Below are positions 1 to 6,988 of a stretch of 8,327 bases of DNA, in pieces. A program made the translations under genes and the position numbers. The stretch is from Desulfobacteraceae bacterium (GTDB lineage: Bacteria > Desulfobacterota > DSM-4660 > Desulfatiglandales > Desulfatiglandaceae). The DNA lies in contig DAOWOF010000091.1 of the NCBI GenBank assembly GCA_030642205.1, positions 1 to 8,327 of the forward strand. The letters are read 5' to 3'. The notes under the pieces are model-generated. The model searched no databases. It saw nothing but the letters and a program-made list of their open reading frames with translations, and had not been told where the DNA came from. Numbering within the stretch: position 1 is the first letter of the stretch; each line of letters begins with the position of its first letter.

Positions 1-182
1 AGGCTGTCTTTCTTGAAAAGGGAGATCGGTATCATGGCTTCCTTGATATCTTCAAGGCTAATGGTATTGCCGGTTGGCCACATCTCAGCTCTCATTAGGG
101 TATTTTGAAGCTCCCGTAAATCACCCCTTAAAAAACACTGGTTTTTGTCTTGATAATGGGGAATACCTAAGCTTGAATTTTT
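1..182 (-). pseudogene. C-terminal fragment of a sigma-54-dependent AAA+ transcriptional activator
   Basis: The minus strand is open from a stop at 183-185 to the left edge. It carries a stretch reading RGDLRELQNTLMRAEMW followed by a segment around NTISLEDIKEAMIPI. This matches the end of the sigma-54 AAA+ ATPase domain, where families show WPGNVRELQNTL..R then a D-I/V-x-E-A helix. The family glycine-asparagine is changed (GD for GN) and the W-P before it is lost. The preceding LGIPHYQDKNQ also resembles this family but is too close to the RGDLREL motif, so an internal deletion is likely. No start codon or ATPase core lies upstream, since 186-690 is non-coding. I read it as a decayed 3' remnant. 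The gene continues past the window edge, so whether any of it is functional cannot be seen. Confidence 0.55.
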
Positions 183-188
183 TTATAT

Positions 189-216
189 TTGACAATTTGG
201 CATCAAAAGTTATATA
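189..216 (+). promoter_or_regulatory. Candidate sigma-70 promoter
   Basis: A perfect -35 hexamer TTGACA (189-194) is followed after 16 bases by TATATA (211-216), or after 18 by TATATT. The surroundings are very AT-rich, which makes chance matches more likely. If real, transcription would run rightwards from about 223, giving a leader of nearly 500 bases before the DUF1329 gene or a separate short RNA. Confidence 0.3.
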
Positions 217-351
217 TTTTTAATATGATTAAAATCGTAAATTTGATCTATAATGCTATATCTTCATACCAATGTGTCGTAATTTTATCTGACAACATAA
301 CCTATCAACATTATTAATTCTATAAATATTAATCTAAAAAATGTACTGAAA

Positions 352-384
352 TATCAATTTAAATAGCCTAAAGGCTAATTGATA
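352..384. repeat. Bulged hairpin (12 bp) in the upstream region
   Basis: TATCAAT (352-358) and TAGCC (364-368) pair with GGCTA (373-377) and ATTGATA (378-384). This leaves a 4-base loop (TAAA) and a 5-base bulge on the 5' side. No T-run follows, so it is not a terminator. The motif TATCAATTAG recurs at about 647-656, closer to the DUF1329 gene, so it could be part of an operator or an RNA structure. Confidence 0.3.
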
Positions 385-401
385 GCTCCTACCCACACAG
401 C

Positions 402-434
402 TTGTAAATATTGCTTGACTTTTTACCTTTACAA
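402..434. repeat. Perfect 7-bp inverted repeat, operator-like
   Basis: TTGTAAA (402-408) and TTTACAA (428-434) are perfect inverted arms separated by 19 bases. The spacer contains a TTGACT hexamer (415-420). The shape is compatible with a dimeric regulator site, but AT-rich sequence yields such pairs by chance. No regulator gene is adjacent. Confidence 0.2.
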
Positions 435-714
435 AATAAGAAGCCTCGTTTCAGTATCAACCAACCCTGAAAATTCAATTGCATCGGGTGATAAGGATTA
501 ATTTATGCATACCCTTTAAAAGAATGCGTATCTTTCCAATCATCCCTTTTGCCAATTTCTACTTTAATATTAAATTCTTGCTTTTAAATAACATGGTATT
601 CCCAACCAGATTTTCTTAAAGAATATTATTTTTTCTTTGAAGACCCTATCAATTAGTGATCGTTTTTTTAGATGCAAGACCTGAATTTTAATAATTAAAG
701 GAGATTTATTTATA

Positions 715-2061
715 ATGGTAAAAAAGAAATTATTTTATATAGTACTGTTTATTCTTATTAGCTTTTATTTTCAGGGGATCATTTTTGCAGCCTGGAGGAC
801 AGGTCTGCCCCATGATCCAAACTGGCTGGTGGATGAAGAGTTGGTGCGCTTTTCTCCAGGATGGAACAAAGGCCATATAGAAGTCCGCGCGGCAAGGGGC
901 GGTGTAAATAAAACAGTTGAAAACCAGAAGATTATTAATTCCTGGGGATATAAGGCAAGACCCATTGAAGAAATAGAGGATCTGTTGCCAGAAGCAATAT
1001 ATAATATGTATTGCCATCCTGAACAATGGGGAACTATTAGGATAAATGAAACACCATGGGAGGCTGTAAAACCCAGGGGGGCCATGTGGGAAAAATTTCT
1101 GTTGCAAAGTGAAAAAAACAAAAAAAATGTCTATCTTGATGACAGGGGGTGGATGAGAAATTACAGATGGGGAATCCCCTTTCCTGATCTGGATGAAAAG
1201 GATCCTCGGATAGGATTAAAACTAATCTGGAATTATTATAAGAGATATCAGGATAATGACAGGGTCTTAAGAATGGATGTTGCCGTCAAGGACAGAGGGG
1301 GCGGAGAAAGACATAACATGATGCTAAACCAAAGACTACAAATGAGTGGTCGAACCAGGGGGGATAAAAATACTGAGGATGGTTTATATTTGCCAAATCC
1401 CCAAAACATTGAATTTGTTTATGCAGCTCCCTATGTAGCACCATATAATATGCGTGGAACAATTGCTTTATACTACCGATATAATGATCCTGATAAAGAT
1501 GATGATATGTGGGTATATATTCCATCTATCAGAAGAGTTAGAAGGCTGTCTACCAATCAGCATCAGGATAGATGCCCAGGCGGTTTTGACTGGACATGGG
1601 ACAATACGGAAGGCTTTGAAGGACATGTGACACGATTTGATTTTGTTTATATGGGTAGAAAGGATTTCCTTATATCTGCTTGTGCGCATCCCCATGTATA
1701 TGTTGATCCAACAAGTTGGCTGAATACAAATGATCAGTATTATCAGAGGAGAAGCTGTTATGTTGTAAAGTGTGTTTATAAAAAGCCTATCAATATGACC
1801 GAGATAATTCTCTACCTGGACCCTGCCCTATTCGCTGCTTGCTATTCAGTTGATAAAGATATGAGAGGCCGGGACTGGATTGTTCAGAATTGTACCCAGG
1901 CAAAAGACAATCACTGGTTTTATGCCTTGCATAATATCTATGCTATTGATGTTTTGAGAAAACATGTATCACGAGCCCAAATGGCCTCTTCCCAATCAGA
2001 AGATTGTACTGTTGAAGGCCTTTCCATTAAAAGTCTGAAAAAAGAATATCTATCTCGTTAA
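715..2061 (+). CDS. Exported DUF1329 family protein
   Basis: The 448-residue product starts with a clear signal peptide: lysines at 3-5, a hydrophobic core at about 6-24 and a likely cleavage after the A of IFA near residue 25. It acts in the periplasm or at the outer membrane. The mature part matches DUF1329 (PF07044): WGIPFPD at 152-158, and a central strand-rich block with MWVYIPSIRRVRRLS (265-279) followed by FDWTWDNTEGFEGH (291-304). Members have a LolB/outer-membrane-lipoprotein-like fold and often sit beside DUF1302 or RND transport genes. Their substrate is not established, and no such partner is present here. The length is usual for the family. The start is supported by AAGGAG at 698-703, 11 bases before the ATG. 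The gene is monocistronic by layout, with a terminator six bases after the stop. Family assignment is firm; function is unknown. Confidence 0.85.
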   Translation: MVKKKLFYIVLFILISFYFQGIIFAAWRTGLPHDPNWLVDEELVRFSPGWNKGHIEVRAARGGVNKTVENQKIINSWGYKARPIEEIEDLLPEAIYNMYCHPEQWGTIRINETPWEAVKPRGAMWEKFLLQSEKNKKNVYLDDRGWMRNYRWGIPFPDLDEKDPRIGLKLIWNYYKRYQDNDRVLRMDVAVKDRGGGERHNMMLNQRLQMSGRTRGDKNTEDGLYLPNPQNIEFVYAAPYVAPYNMRGTIALYYRYNDPDKDDDMWVYIPSIRRVRRLSTNQHQDRCPGGFDWTWDNTEGFEGHVTRFDFVYMGRKDFLISACAHPHVYVDPTSWLNTNDQYYQRRSCYVVKCVYKKPINMTEIILYLDPALFAACYSVDKDMRGRDWIVQNCTQAKDNHWFYALHNIYAIDVLRKHVSRAQMASSQSEDCTVEGLSIKSLKKEYLSR

Positions 2062-2066
2062 CATTT

Positions 2067-2103
2067 ACCTGAAAACTGCAAAAGATTGTAGTTTTCAGGT
2101 TTT
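2067..2103 (+). terminator. Rho-independent terminator of the DUF1329 gene
   Basis: A 14-bp stem pairs 2067-2080 with 2087-2100, with a single G-U wobble. It has a 6-base loop (AAAGAT) and the 3' arm ends in GGT followed by TTT. It begins six bases after the stop codon, which fits an intrinsic terminator for the upstream gene. Confidence 0.82.
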
Positions 2104-2176
2104 AAATACATTGTATCAGAGTCTCTTGCAGAAACAGAAAACTTTTGAATTATAGTTGATCAACGGAGTGATAATT

Positions 2177-2218
2177 ATGGCAAAGAAATTACCTATATTT
2201 TATAATTTAACTAATTGA
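2177..2218 (+). other. Orphan 13-codon ORF with a ribosome binding site, possible truncated gene start
   Basis: ATG at 2177 is preceded by GGAG (2165-2168) at 8-base spacing and encodes MAKKLPIFYNLTN before a TGA. The start region looks like that of a real gene: a good ribosome binding site and a lysine-rich N-terminus. The frame stops just before the 43-bp repeat at 2232. It may be the 5' stub of a gene cut off by the rearrangement that left the repeat, or a chance ORF. Confidence 0.2.
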
Positions 2219-2231
2219 TGGCTTTATAAGA

Positions 2232-2274
2232 AACACTTCCTACCTGTCTCTTTCTTTTTATCAAATATAAAATA
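2232..2274. repeat. 43-bp direct repeat, copy 1 (matches the vanZ-like 3' end)
   Basis: Positions 2232-2274 match 6989-7031 in the same orientation with 4 mismatches by hand alignment. On the minus strand this copy would encode ILYLIKRK, identical to the last residues of the VanZ-like protein, but its stop TGA is AGA here. Similarity ends abruptly on both sides. It appears to be a leftover of a duplicated vanZ-like 3' end or a dispersed repeat. Confidence 0.65.
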
Positions 2275-2306
2275 GAAGATTTGACCTCATTCATTCGTTA
2301 AGATTA

Positions 2307-3464
2307 TCAGAAATCAACTTTCACTCCGGTGTAACAGCATTCATATATCTTCCGAATATCCGCATCGACAGGAGTCCTCGGATTTGTTCCTACGCAGGCA
2401 TCGGCCATGGCGTTTTTTGTAATCTCCTCAAGTTTTTCATTCCAGCCGGACTCAGAAATGCCGTATTCCTTAATAGTGGCCGGAACATTGAGAGCGAAGC
2501 GGAATTCTTCGATTTTGGCGGCGTAATCCTCCGCTGTTTCTTTGCCCAGAAGCCTTGCCAGATCTTCATATTTTTTTGTTGCGGTGCTGTTGTAACGAAC
2601 AATATTAGGCATCAAAATCGCATTTGCGCATCCATGAGGAATTCCGAACATTCCGCCCAGCTGGTGAGCCATGGCGTGAATAATGCCGAGCAGGGCGTTC
2701 GAAAAAGCCATTCCCGCCAGACAGGAGGCATCATGCACAGCCTGTCTCGCATCAAGATTATCAGGCTCTTTATAGGCCAAAGGAAGGAATTTGAAAACCA
2801 TTTCTATCGACTGTTTAGCCAGCGGGTCGGTATAGGAATCGGCCAGGGTGGAAACATAGGCTTCCGTATCATGGGCCAGGGCGTCCAGTCCCGTGTGCGC
2901 GGTGACATCAGGAGGCATGGATTTACAGATTTCCCCGTCCACGATAGCGACATCCGGTGTTAGCTCATAAGATACGATGGGATGCTTTACGTCCTTTTTT
3001 CTGTCAGTGATAACCGAGGCGCAGGAAACTTCGGTTCCTGTTCCGCTTGTTGAGGGAACGGCGACGAAACGCGCCTTCCGGCGGAGGGGTTTAATTGTGA
3101 AGGGGGGAATCATTTCCTCAAGAGTCGTCTCCGGATATTCATAGAATACCCACATGGCCTTGGCTGCATCTATGGCCGAGCATCCTCCCAGACCGATAAT
3201 TAAATCAGGATGAACCTGATTCATCACTTCAACCCCCTTCATTACCGTATCTATACTAGGATCAGGCTCCACGCCTTCAAAAACCGAAGATTCAATGTCG
3301 ATCTCACCGAGAAAATCCCGAGCCTTTTTAAGAACGCCGGACTTCATCATGGAACCACCGCCCGTCACGATGACAGCTTTTTTACCGGAGAGTTCCTTTA
3401 ATTTTTCCAGAGTTCCTATTCCATGATAAATAATTTTGGGTAAAACAAAACCAACAACGGCCAT
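2307..3464 (-). CDS. Iron-containing (type III) alcohol dehydrogenase
   Basis: This is a cytoplasmic NAD(P)-dependent oxidoreductase that interconverts alcohols and aldehydes. In anaerobes such enzymes often reoxidise NADH or handle fermentation alcohols; the substrate cannot be read from sequence. The 385-residue product, from ATG at 3464, has the dinucleotide-binding blocks GLGGCSAIDAAK and PSTSGTGTEVS. It has the metal ligands of the family: Asp194 and His198 in GLDALAHDTEAY, His263 in GIIHAMAH and His277 in GIPHGCANAI. The start is set by TAAAGGAGA at 3472-3480 just upstream, and by the protein then beginning in the family's usual way (MAVVGFVLPKIIYHG). The frame stays open to a TTG at 3596, but those extra 44 codons are IS630 transposase remnant and linker. 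Base composition is clearly more GC-rich than lpxC or mltA, which suggests transfer. No terminator is obvious after the stop. Confidence 0.9.
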   Translation of the reverse strand: MAVVGFVLPKIIYHGIGTLEKLKELSGKKAVIVTGGGSMMKSGVLKKARDFLGEIDIESSVFEGVEPDPSIDTVMKGVEVMNQVHPDLIIGLGGCSAIDAAKAMWVFYEYPETTLEEMIPPFTIKPLRRKARFVAVPSTSGTGTEVSCASVITDRKKDVKHPIVSYELTPDVAIVDGEICKSMPPDVTAHTGLDALAHDTEAYVSTLADSYTDPLAKQSIEMVFKFLPLAYKEPDNLDARQAVHDASCLAGMAFSNALLGIIHAMAHQLGGMFGIPHGCANAILMPNIVRYNSTATKKYEDLARLLGKETAEDYAAKIEEFRFALNVPATIKEYGISESGWNEKLEEITKNAMADACVGTNPRTPVDADIRKIYECCYTGVKVDF

Positions 3465-3526
3465 ATTTTTTTCTCCTTTAGGGCTAATATTATTTTTGGG
3501 ATAGTCCTTGCTATGTAGTATTTTTT

Positions 3527-3818
3527 GTAACTTGAATTGATCAGGCCATTTGTCACATATCGAGCGCTGAACATCTTTTTCTTGTTCTGGATTCAATGTT
3601 CTGCAACTGCCTTTTGGACGTCCTCGCTTTCGAACACGTAAGGCTTTTGCACCATTGCGTTAATACAATTTCCACTATTGGCAAACCCTTGTTAATTGGA
3701 CACCGATGGTCTCGGCAATCTCTTTGTATTTTCGTCCTTGCTTTCTAAGGCGAATTGCTTGGCACCTAAGTTGTTGCTGGGCGTCTGTGCTAAGTTTACG
3801 AGCATCTATTTTTTCTAT
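3527..3818 (-). mobile_element. IS630-family transposase remnant, N-terminal part (copy 1)
   Basis: Read on the minus strand from 3818, the translation is IEKIDARKLSTDAQQQL, then a helix-turn-helix region (QGRKYKEIAETIGV), then KRGRPKGSCRTLNPEQEKDV. This is the DNA-binding N-terminus of an IS630-type transposase. The expected ATG is ATA. In-frame stops at 3675-3677 (TAG, where a Trp codon is expected) and 3660-3662 (TAA, probably from a Gln codon) break it, but there is no frameshift. Homology to the second copy ends at 3527, so the catalytic DDE domain is absent. Positions 3527-3631 match 7727-7831 in inverted orientation at about 93% (7 differences in 105). It lies directly upstream of the alcohol dehydrogenase and in frame with it. 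Confidence 0.8.
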
Positions 3819-3873
3819 ACAAGTTGTATAGCACATTCAGTAAATTATTTTGAGTGTTTTATTGCCGGTGGGG

Positions 3874-4154
3874 TGGTCTAATAAAAGTGGGCACAAAAAG
3901 TGTAATGATTATGATAGTTACACGGAGGTGTTCATATGGAAAAACAGAAAAAGAACTATTATACAAAAGAATTTAAGGAAGAGGCCGTTAATCTCATTGT
4001 GGAGCAAAGTTACCGAATTTCTGAGGCTGCAAATAATCCTGGAGTAAGTGTAAGCGCTATCCGGAAATAGAAAACCCAATTATGGCCAAATGCCAACAAT
4101 GGAAACCAGCATCAACAAACAGAGATAAAACAGTTAAGGAAAGAAGTTAAGTGA
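3874..4154 (+). mobile_element. IS3-family orfA remnant with internal stop
   Basis: GGAGG at 3924-3928 precedes ATG 3936, which encodes MEKQKKNYYTKEFKEEAV followed by a helix-turn-helix-like part (RISEAANNPGVSVSAIRK). This is typical of the OrfA transposase subunit of IS3/IS911-type elements, which binds the element ends. A TAG at 4068-4070 stands where a Trp codon is expected. The frame then continues recognisably (TEIKQLRKEVK) to a TGA at 4152. The OrfA leucine-zipper end and the whole orfB integrase are missing. TGGTCTAATAAAAGTGGGCA from 3874 resembles an IS3-type terminal inverted repeat; no partner end is visible in the window. The element is cut 24 bases from the lpxC stop and is surely inactive. 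Confidence 0.75.
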
Positions 4155-4178
4155 GATCCTTCTCAAGATTGATGGGTA

Positions 4179-5108
4179 TCATGCAGGCATAGGCCTCAAT
4201 GCGCCAAAGGCAGGAATTATAACACTGTTATTACTGCATTCTTCCTCTGAAGTAAATGTCATTATCTTCCAATGCTTTTTGGAAGGCACTAAATTTTTTA
4301 GCATTAAATGGTTTAGAAAATGGCCTGATTTTTTTATTACAAAACGGCCAATTACAGGGATTCCCAAGACAGAAAGGTCTCCGATAAAATCAAGAATTTT
4401 ATGTCGAACAAATTCATTTTTATACCTTAGCCCACCTTCATTGAGGATACGATAATCATCAATAACAACGGCATTATCCAGCGATCCACCTTTGGCAAGG
4501 CCATTGTCTTTTAACATCTGTACCTCATTTAAAAAACCAAAGGTTCTGGCTTTGCTGATTTTTCTGATAAAATCTTTTCCCGAAAAAGCTAATTCATATG
4601 ATTGATTTTTTAGAAGGTGATGACTAAAATCAATCATAAATGAGATTTCAAGTTTTTTAGACGGAAAAATAGATATAGAGCGGTTTCCGTCTTCCACAAA
4701 AAAAGGTTTTTTAATTATCATAAAACGCTTTGGTTTCTTTTGCTCTTTGATCCCTGTACTATTGAAAAGAAAGATAAAAGGGGCAGCACTTCCATCCATG
4801 ATGGGGACTTCAGGGCCATCGATTTCAATAATGGCATTATCAATACCCAAGCCAAACAAGGCGGCCATTAGATGTTCAATTGTTGAGATTGTACATCCAT
4901 TTGAGCCTATTGTCGTAGCAAGGGTTGTATCGATTACATTATCAAAACAAACTTTTACCTTTGGCTGTCCAGGCAAATCGGTTCTTACAAAGTTAATTCC
5001 TGTATCAGTACCAGCGGGCCTGATTCTTATATTTACTTTCTCACCGGAATGAAGTCCAATTCCTGTGCAATTAACTACGTCTTTTAAGGTTCGCTGATTA
5101 TAGTCCAA
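4179..5108 (-). CDS. lpxC: UDP-3-O-acyl-N-acetylglucosamine deacetylase LpxC
   Basis: LpxC is a zinc amidase that removes the acetyl group from UDP-3-O-acyl-GlcNAc in the cytoplasm, the committed step of lipid A synthesis. The 309-residue length is normal. Conserved features are visible: GIGLHSG near the N-terminus, STIEHLMAAL with the catalytic Glu78 and zinc ligand His79, EIDGPEVPIMDGSAAPF (95-111), and RHKILDFIGD with zinc ligands His236 and Asp240. The general-acid His263 is in SGHFLNH. All correspond closely to E. coli H79, H238, D242 and H265. The start codon is TTG at 5108; it is preferred because the protein begins like E. coli LpxC (QRTLK) and GAGG (5117-5120) lies 8 bases upstream. 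The gene stands alone, divergent from mltA, and a dead IS3 fragment lies 24 bases beyond its stop. It appears intact and is presumably essential. Confidence 0.96.
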   Translation of the reverse strand: MDYNQRTLKDVVNCTGIGLHSGEKVNIRIRPAGTDTGINFVRTDLPGQPKVKVCFDNVIDTTLATTIGSNGCTISTIEHLMAALFGLGIDNAIIEIDGPEVPIMDGSAAPFIFLFNSTGIKEQKKPKRFMIIKKPFFVEDGNRSISIFPSKKLEISFMIDFSHHLLKNQSYELAFSGKDFIRKISKARTFGFLNEVQMLKDNGLAKGGSLDNAVVIDDYRILNEGGLRYKNEFVRHKILDFIGDLSVLGIPVIGRFVIKKSGHFLNHLMLKNLVPSKKHWKIMTFTSEEECSNNSVIIPAFGALRPMPA

Positions 5109-5185
5109 ATTATATACCTCAAGCTATTGGAGTCTTTAATTTTTGATAACTGAGAAAAAAAGTCGCCCGGAGCTTATCTATCTGA

Positions 5186-5210
5186 TGATGGATTTTTTAT
5201 GCATCCATCA
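5186..5210. repeat. 8-bp inverted repeat upstream of lpxC
   Basis: TGATGGAT (5186-5193) and ATCCATCA (5203-5210) are perfect arms around a 9-base loop. It lies about 80-100 bases upstream of the lpxC start. It could be an operator or a leader hairpin in the lpxC transcript. No tight T-run follows in the lpxC direction. Confidence 0.3.
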
Positions 5211-5242
5211 ATGATTTTTGATTTATATTTTTATTATGTTGA

Positions 5243-5270
5243 TTTATAATTATTTAGTCTTCAAAAGCAA
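5243..5270 (-). promoter_or_regulatory. Weak candidate lpxC promoter
   Basis: On the minus strand TTGCTT (5265-5270) is followed after 16 bases by TATAAA (5243-5248), which matches the -10 consensus at five of six positions. The -35 match is only three of six. It would give a leader of about 130 bases that includes the 5186-5210 hairpin. Confidence 0.2.
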
Positions 5271-5495
5271 ATTAGATGCCAGACTTGGGTTTAGATTGAT
5301 CAATGGGATTTTCAGATTCTAACTCTTTGTTATTGTTGGGTTATACTGTTCCATCATAAATAAGGCTTTTATTTTAAAGCTAAGAATTTATTATGGACCT
5401 GTGTCTAAAAAACCACATTATTATGGATAAATAGCAACAGTTTTGTTTTGGCAGGATGTATTCCAAAATCTTAATTAATACAGGAGTTACCCAAA

Positions 5496-6779
5496 ATGTC
5501 CGGAAGAAAAAGGCTTATAGGCGCTTTCTTAGGATTATTAATGATTATATTTTATGGATGCAATTCAAAACAAGAGAATGCATTTAAAGTAAAAAAGGAG
5601 AATCTTTATCCTATCCAACATGCTCTCTCCATATTTGACGATGATCTGGAAGTCTCTTCCCTGATTCTGGCCATTGAGAGGAATCTGGATTATCTTGAAA
5701 AGCTTGATCCTCAGAGACTATTTCAATATGGTCCACATCAATTTACCTGCCAACAAGTCTTTGAGAGCCAAATAGCATTTTTGCAGATTATTTCCCTCAA
5801 TAAAAATCCTCGTGCTTGGGCAGAGAAAATAAATAATCAATTTTTAGTATATGAAGCCTATGATTCGGTAAATAGAAAAAAAGTCCTTTTTACAGGATAT
5901 TATGAACCAATTATTTCTGCGAGCATGAGCAAAAATGCTGATTTTAAGTACCCTATCTATAGAAAACCAAAGGATTTAATCCGGCTCAATCTCTCAAAAT
6001 TTAAAGCCAGTCTTAGTGGTGAGAATATTATGGTCATGGTAGAGGGAAAAACTGTTCAACCATATTATTCCAGAGAAAAAATTGACCAGGGTAAAGCCCT
6101 GGAAGGACGGGGTCTTGAGCTGGCCTGGCTGAGAGACCCTATTGACGCGATTTTTCTGCATATCCAGGGCTCAGGACGATTAAGATTTTCGGATGGAAGG
6201 CTTATGCCTGTTGGGTATAGTGCTACCAATGGCCGCCCATATAGGAGTATTGGCCGTTATTTACTGAAGAAAGGGTATTTGAGCAAGGCTCAGATATCAA
6301 TGCAGACTATCAGGAAATTTTTATCTGAAAATCCAATGAGATTAAATGAAACACTATCTTATAATCCATCGTATATCTTTTTTCAGGTCAAGCAGAATGG
6401 GCCTTTGGGTAATATTAATGTCAGGATTACTCCAGGCAGGAGCATTGCGCTTGATTCGAAACTATTCCCAAAAGGGGCTCTTTGTTTTATTTCATGTAAA
6501 AAACCGATTATCAATAAAGATCAGGAAATTACAGACTGGACGGATTTTTCGCGTTTTGCTCTGAATCAGGATACAGGGGGGGCTATAAAAGGCTATTATC
6601 GGGCAGATCTTTTTTTTGGAAATAGCGCTTATGCGGAATTAGCCGCAGGCAATTTAAAACATGAGGGAAAACTTTATGTCCTGATAAAAAAACCTTCCGC
6701 TCAAGCATCAAATGAATATATACCAACCATAAGAAAAAGTATCAATAGATACTTATCTCAATCAGATGTAAAATTTTGA
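5496..6779 (+). CDS. mltA: Membrane-bound lytic murein transglycosylase A (MltA)
   Basis: MltA cleaves the MurNAc-GlcNAc bond of peptidoglycan, forming 1,6-anhydro products, from a lipid anchor at the outer membrane. The 427-residue product has a lipoprotein signal peptide (RKR, hydrophobic stretch, then FYG-C with the lipidated Cys22). FYGC is a slightly unusual lipobox. The MltA domain covers about 125-330, with FTGYYEP (132-138), GKALEGRGLELAWLRDP (199-215) and IFLHIQGSGRL. The C-terminal 3D domain holds NQDTGGAIKG, where Asp359 matches the catalytic aspartate of the family (D308 in E. coli), then RADLFFGNSAYA. The start is supported by AGGAG at 5482-5486, nine bases before the ATG. It is divergent from lpxC and convergent with the vanZ-like gene, so probably monocistronic. 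I find no strong terminator after it, only a short T-run near 6821-6827. Confidence 0.95.
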   Translation: MSGRKRLIGAFLGLLMIIFYGCNSKQENAFKVKKENLYPIQHALSIFDDDLEVSSLILAIERNLDYLEKLDPQRLFQYGPHQFTCQQVFESQIAFLQIISLNKNPRAWAEKINNQFLVYEAYDSVNRKKVLFTGYYEPIISASMSKNADFKYPIYRKPKDLIRLNLSKFKASLSGENIMVMVEGKTVQPYYSREKIDQGKALEGRGLELAWLRDPIDAIFLHIQGSGRLRFSDGRLMPVGYSATNGRPYRSIGRYLLKKGYLSKAQISMQTIRKFLSENPMRLNETLSYNPSYIFFQVKQNGPLGNINVRITPGRSIALDSKLFPKGALCFISCKKPIINKDQEITDWTDFSRFALNQDTGGAIKGYYRADLFFGNSAYAELAAGNLKHEGKLYVLIKKPSAQASNEYIPTIRKSINRYLSQSDVKF

Positions 6780-6851
6780 AGAAATCTACGGGGCGCCTAC
6801 GAAAGATGATAGATCCAGCTTTTTTTAATGCCAGGAACTTATAACGCATTC

Positions 6852-6962
6852 CTAAAAGTCATTATCCATAATTGTACTTAAGGCTTCAGGAATCTGCACA
6901 ATAATGTCTTTAACCTGACTGGCAGGAAACGGTTTTGAGTAATACCTTGGTTTTTGCTTCAC
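6852..6962 (-). CDS. Short hypothetical ORF or gene remnant downstream of the vanZ-like gene
   Basis: From a GTG at 6960-6962 the minus strand encodes 36 residues, including KPFPASQVKDIIVQIPEALS, and ends at TAG 6852-6854. Composition looks protein-like. A neighbouring frame between the vanZ-like stop and here also reads plausibly (KVLEIIFPQIKGEAKTKVLL) before a stop. Joining the two by one frameshift near 6930 would give a longer product, so this may be one decayed gene. The GTG has no proper ribosome binding site, since AAGG directly abuts it. I do not recognise the family and the call is weak. Confidence 0.22.
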   Translation of the reverse strand: MKQKPRYYSKPFPASQVKDIIVQIPEALSTIMDNDF

Positions 6963-6988
6963 CCTTGATCTGTGGAAAAATAATTTCT

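Larger units (their letters stand above)
186..690. other. AT-rich intergenic region without a recognisable gene
   Basis: About 500 bases with stops in all frames and no protein-like translation. It contains a consensus-like promoter at 189-216, a bulged hairpin at 352-384, a 7-bp inverted repeat at 402-434 and a small palindrome near 613-623. It leads into the DUF1329 gene at 715. It may be a long 5' leader, a regulatory region, or simply decayed sequence between the activator remnant and the next gene. Confidence 0.5.
5109..5495. other. Divergent lpxC-mltA intergenic region
   Basis: About 390 AT-rich bases that must hold both promoters. No ORF with a credible start is visible. It contains an 8-bp inverted repeat (5186-5210) and a weak lpxC promoter candidate (5243-5270). 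I found no strong sigma-70 or sigma-54 signal for mltA. Confidence 0.6.

Noticed and set aside
541..714. Sigma-54 promoter before the DUF1329 gene, suggested by the nearby activator fragment
   Set aside because: I found no GG-N10-GC pair with the expected TGGCA and TTGC context in this stretch.
730..1695. Several minus-strand ORFs opposite the DUF1329 gene
   Set aside because: They are antisense to a clear family member with a signal peptide and ribosome binding site, and their translations look random.
2634..2963. 109-codon plus-strand ORF opposite the alcohol dehydrogenase
   Set aside because: It is antisense to a well-supported enzyme gene, has no ribosome binding site, and its Arg/Gly/His-rich product resembles no family. 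The GC-rich gene simply leaves the opposite frame open.
3696..4047. Two overlapping plus-strand ORFs around 3696-3881 and 3850-4047
   Set aside because: The first is antisense to the IS630 remnant. The second reads the IS3 orfA remnant in the wrong frame. The transposase frames explain the sequence better.
4747..5052. 101-codon plus-strand ORF opposite lpxC
   Set aside because: It is the antisense shadow of conserved lpxC sequence, with no ribosome binding site or family features.
2307..5108. Composite transposon carrying the alcohol dehydrogenase
   Set aside because: Dead IS pieces lie on one side only (3527-4154). The other side has just a 43-bp repeat unrelated to IS ends, and no matching terminal repeats or target duplications were found.
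6346..6564. 72-codon ORF inside mltA
   Set aside because: It is an alternative frame within the conserved MltA and 3D domains, with no independent start signal.
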